The notes below the pieces were generated by a model. It was not told the origin of the DNA. It was given only the letters and a program-made list of their open reading frames with translations, and did no database searches. 6,712 nucleotides of DNA from Bathymodiolus azoricus thioautotrophic gill symbiont (lineage in GTDB: Bacteria; Pseudomonadota; Gammaproteobacteria; PS1; Pseudothioglobaceae). The stretch is from assembly GCF_001298715.1 (NCBI RefSeq), contig NZ_CDSC02000249.1, forward strand, positions 1 to 6,712, read 5' to 3'. Positions 5,670-6,712 of the stretch are shown piece after piece. Each line of letters starts with the position of its first letter. Within the stretch, counting starts at the first letter, position 1. The position numbers and the translations under genes were made by a program.

Positions 5670-6712
5670 GATACAAACACAAGCACAACTAAGCGATTTT
5701 TTACATGCCATTGAAGACGAAACTGAGTTGGCAATTGACACAGAATTTAAACGCGTGAATACTTATTATCCACTGCTATGCTTGGTGCAAATTGCTACCA
5801 AGAGTGCTACAGATTGTATTGATATTTTGGCAATCGAAAATTTGCAACCTTTATTTGACAAACTTCATCAAAAGCATTGCCTTTGGATTGTGCACAGCGC
5901 AAGACAAGATATCGAAGCAATGTATTGTCTTTCTGGGAAACTACCCACGCAATTATTCGACACCCAAATTGCACTTGATTTATTAAAAGACTTACGCCCT
6001 GACACATGTAATCCTGGCGCACAAATATCTTATCAAAGTCTGACTGAAATTTTGCAAGGTGTGCACTTGGAAAAAGCCTATACCCGATTTGACTGGACTA
6101 CACGCCCACTACCCGATGGGGCAATAGAGTATTCACTAGATGATGTGCGTTATTTAATTAAAAATTACCGCCAACTTAAAACACGCTTAGAAAATGAGCA
6201 AAAACTAAAATGGCTAATGGAAGAAGGCCAATCCCTGCTTGATATTAGTTTGTATGAAGTCGATATCACTCAAGCATGGAGGCGCGTGAAAGGGATTTCG
6301 CATTTACCTAAAAAAATGCACAATATTAGCACACAACTCTGTGCTTGGAGAGAGCACACAGCGATTGATAAAAACAAACCTAGAAAATGGATATTGTCTG
6401 ATGATGATTTAATCAATATCGCAATGGGAAAAGATAATTTTAACGATAAAAAACAACAATCATTTGAAAGTTTCTTAACGCAGTATCCACAACTATACGA
6501 TATCAAGATTGATGCTCAACATACACCACCCACACCAGCAGAAAGAGCACAAAGAGTCATTTTACAAAAAGGCATTCAAGCAAAAGCAAATCAGTATAAT
6601 CTAACCACAGAAGTTATTGCCACTAGCAAAACCTTGTTAAGATATATCCGTGGTGACCAATCGGTGAATTTTCTCAGTGGTTGGCGTTATCAAATACTAA
6701 AAGAGGAGTTAG
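5668..6712 (+). CDS. rnd: RNase D, 3'-5' exoribonuclease (partial, runs off right edge)
   Basis: Cytoplasmic DEDDy-family exoribonuclease that trims tRNA and other stable RNA 3' ends. The visible 348 codons have no stop; E. coli RNase D is 375 residues and the last visible residues (LSGWRYQIL) align by recall with its SGWRGEL segment near the end, so only a short tail is missing. Exo I is DTEF with D24 and E26, followed by the typical TYYP; Exo II carries D81 in HSARQD; Exo III is Y155 and D159 (YxxxD), together giving the full two-metal catalytic set. A first HRDC domain spans about 200-270 (AWRRVKG to AWREHTA), with a second likely in the remaining C-terminal part. The start is fixed: an in-frame TAA lies at 5656-5658 and the next in-frame start codon falls after Exo I. 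No Shine-Dalgarno precedes the ATG, so a leaderless mRNA is likely. It is divergent from the ntrY operon with no obvious functional link. Confidence 0.94.
   Translation, partial: MIQTQAQLSDFLHAIEDETELAIDTEFKRVNTYYPLLCLVQIATKSATDCIDILAIENLQPLFDKLHQKHCLWIVHSARQDIEAMYCLSGKLPTQLFDTQIALDLLKDLRPDTCNPGAQISYQSLTEILQGVHLEKAYTRFDWTTRPLPDGAIEYSLDDVRYLIKNYRQLKTRLENEQKLKWLMEEGQSLLDISLYEVDITQAWRRVKGISHLPKKMHNISTQLCAWREHTAIDKNKPRKWILSDDDLINIAMGKDNFNDKKQQSFESFLTQYPQLYDIKIDAQHTPPTPAERAQRVILQKGIQAKANQYNLTTEVIATSKTLLRYIRGDQSVNFLSGWRYQILKEEL

Noticed and set aside
5807..6022. Minus-strand frame inside rnd, along with others at 5792-5986 (plus) and 6270-6506 (minus)
   Set aside because: All overlap the RNase D frame, which carries every catalytic motif; their translations look like noise.
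1..6712. Mobile element, CRISPR array, phage or toxin-antitoxin content
   Set aside because: All gene-length sequence is accounted for by housekeeping-type genes; no transposase, terminal repeats, spaced repeats or tRNA genes were seen on either strand.

Overview
The window is ordinary, visibly AT-rich bacterial chromosome, densely coding on both sides of one short divergent promoter region. The family assignments (TrkH, TrkA, NtrY, NtrX, RNase D) and the ntrY-ntrX-trkA-trkH order point to a gammaproteobacterium. The low GC, tight packing and a shortened regulator would suit a streamlined marine sulfur oxidiser of the SUP05/Thioglobus/bivalve-symbiont group. That placement is an impression from recall, not something the sequence proves.

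Layout. Positions 33-5591, all on the minus strand, form one compact four-gene operon transcribed right to left: ntrY (membrane sensor histidine kinase), ntrX (response regulator), trkA (NAD-binding gating subunit of the Trk potassium uptake system) and trkH (potassium-translocating membrane subunit). Junctions are a 4-base ATGA overlap, a 5-base gap and a 2-base gap, so co-transcription and translational coupling are very likely. A 76-base divergent intergenic region (5592-5667) holds candidate promoters for both directions. On the plus strand from 5668 to the right edge is rnd (RNase D), cut by the window just before its expected C-terminus. Positions 1-32 lie past the trkH stop and hold no recognisable gene or terminator.

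How the genes work together. NtrY should autophosphorylate in response to an unknown periplasmic, membrane or cytoplasmic signal and pass the phosphate to NtrX. TrkA and TrkH form the core of a low-affinity K+ importer. Co-transcription may tie potassium uptake to NtrYX, but no target of NtrX can be read here.

The most notable feature is that NtrX is only 186 residues: a complete receiver domain joined directly to the family's Fis-type helix-turn-helix, with the central AAA+ sigma-54-activating domain absent and no sign of a frameshift. It should therefore act as a classical DNA-binding regulator, as the analogous but separate RegA/PrrA/ActR regulators do, and not as a sigma-54 enhancer-binding protein. 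A second observation is that rnd has no Shine-Dalgarno sequence, and its best -10 box sits six bases before the ATG inside a perfect 7-bp inverted repeat, suggesting a leaderless mRNA and possibly an operator.
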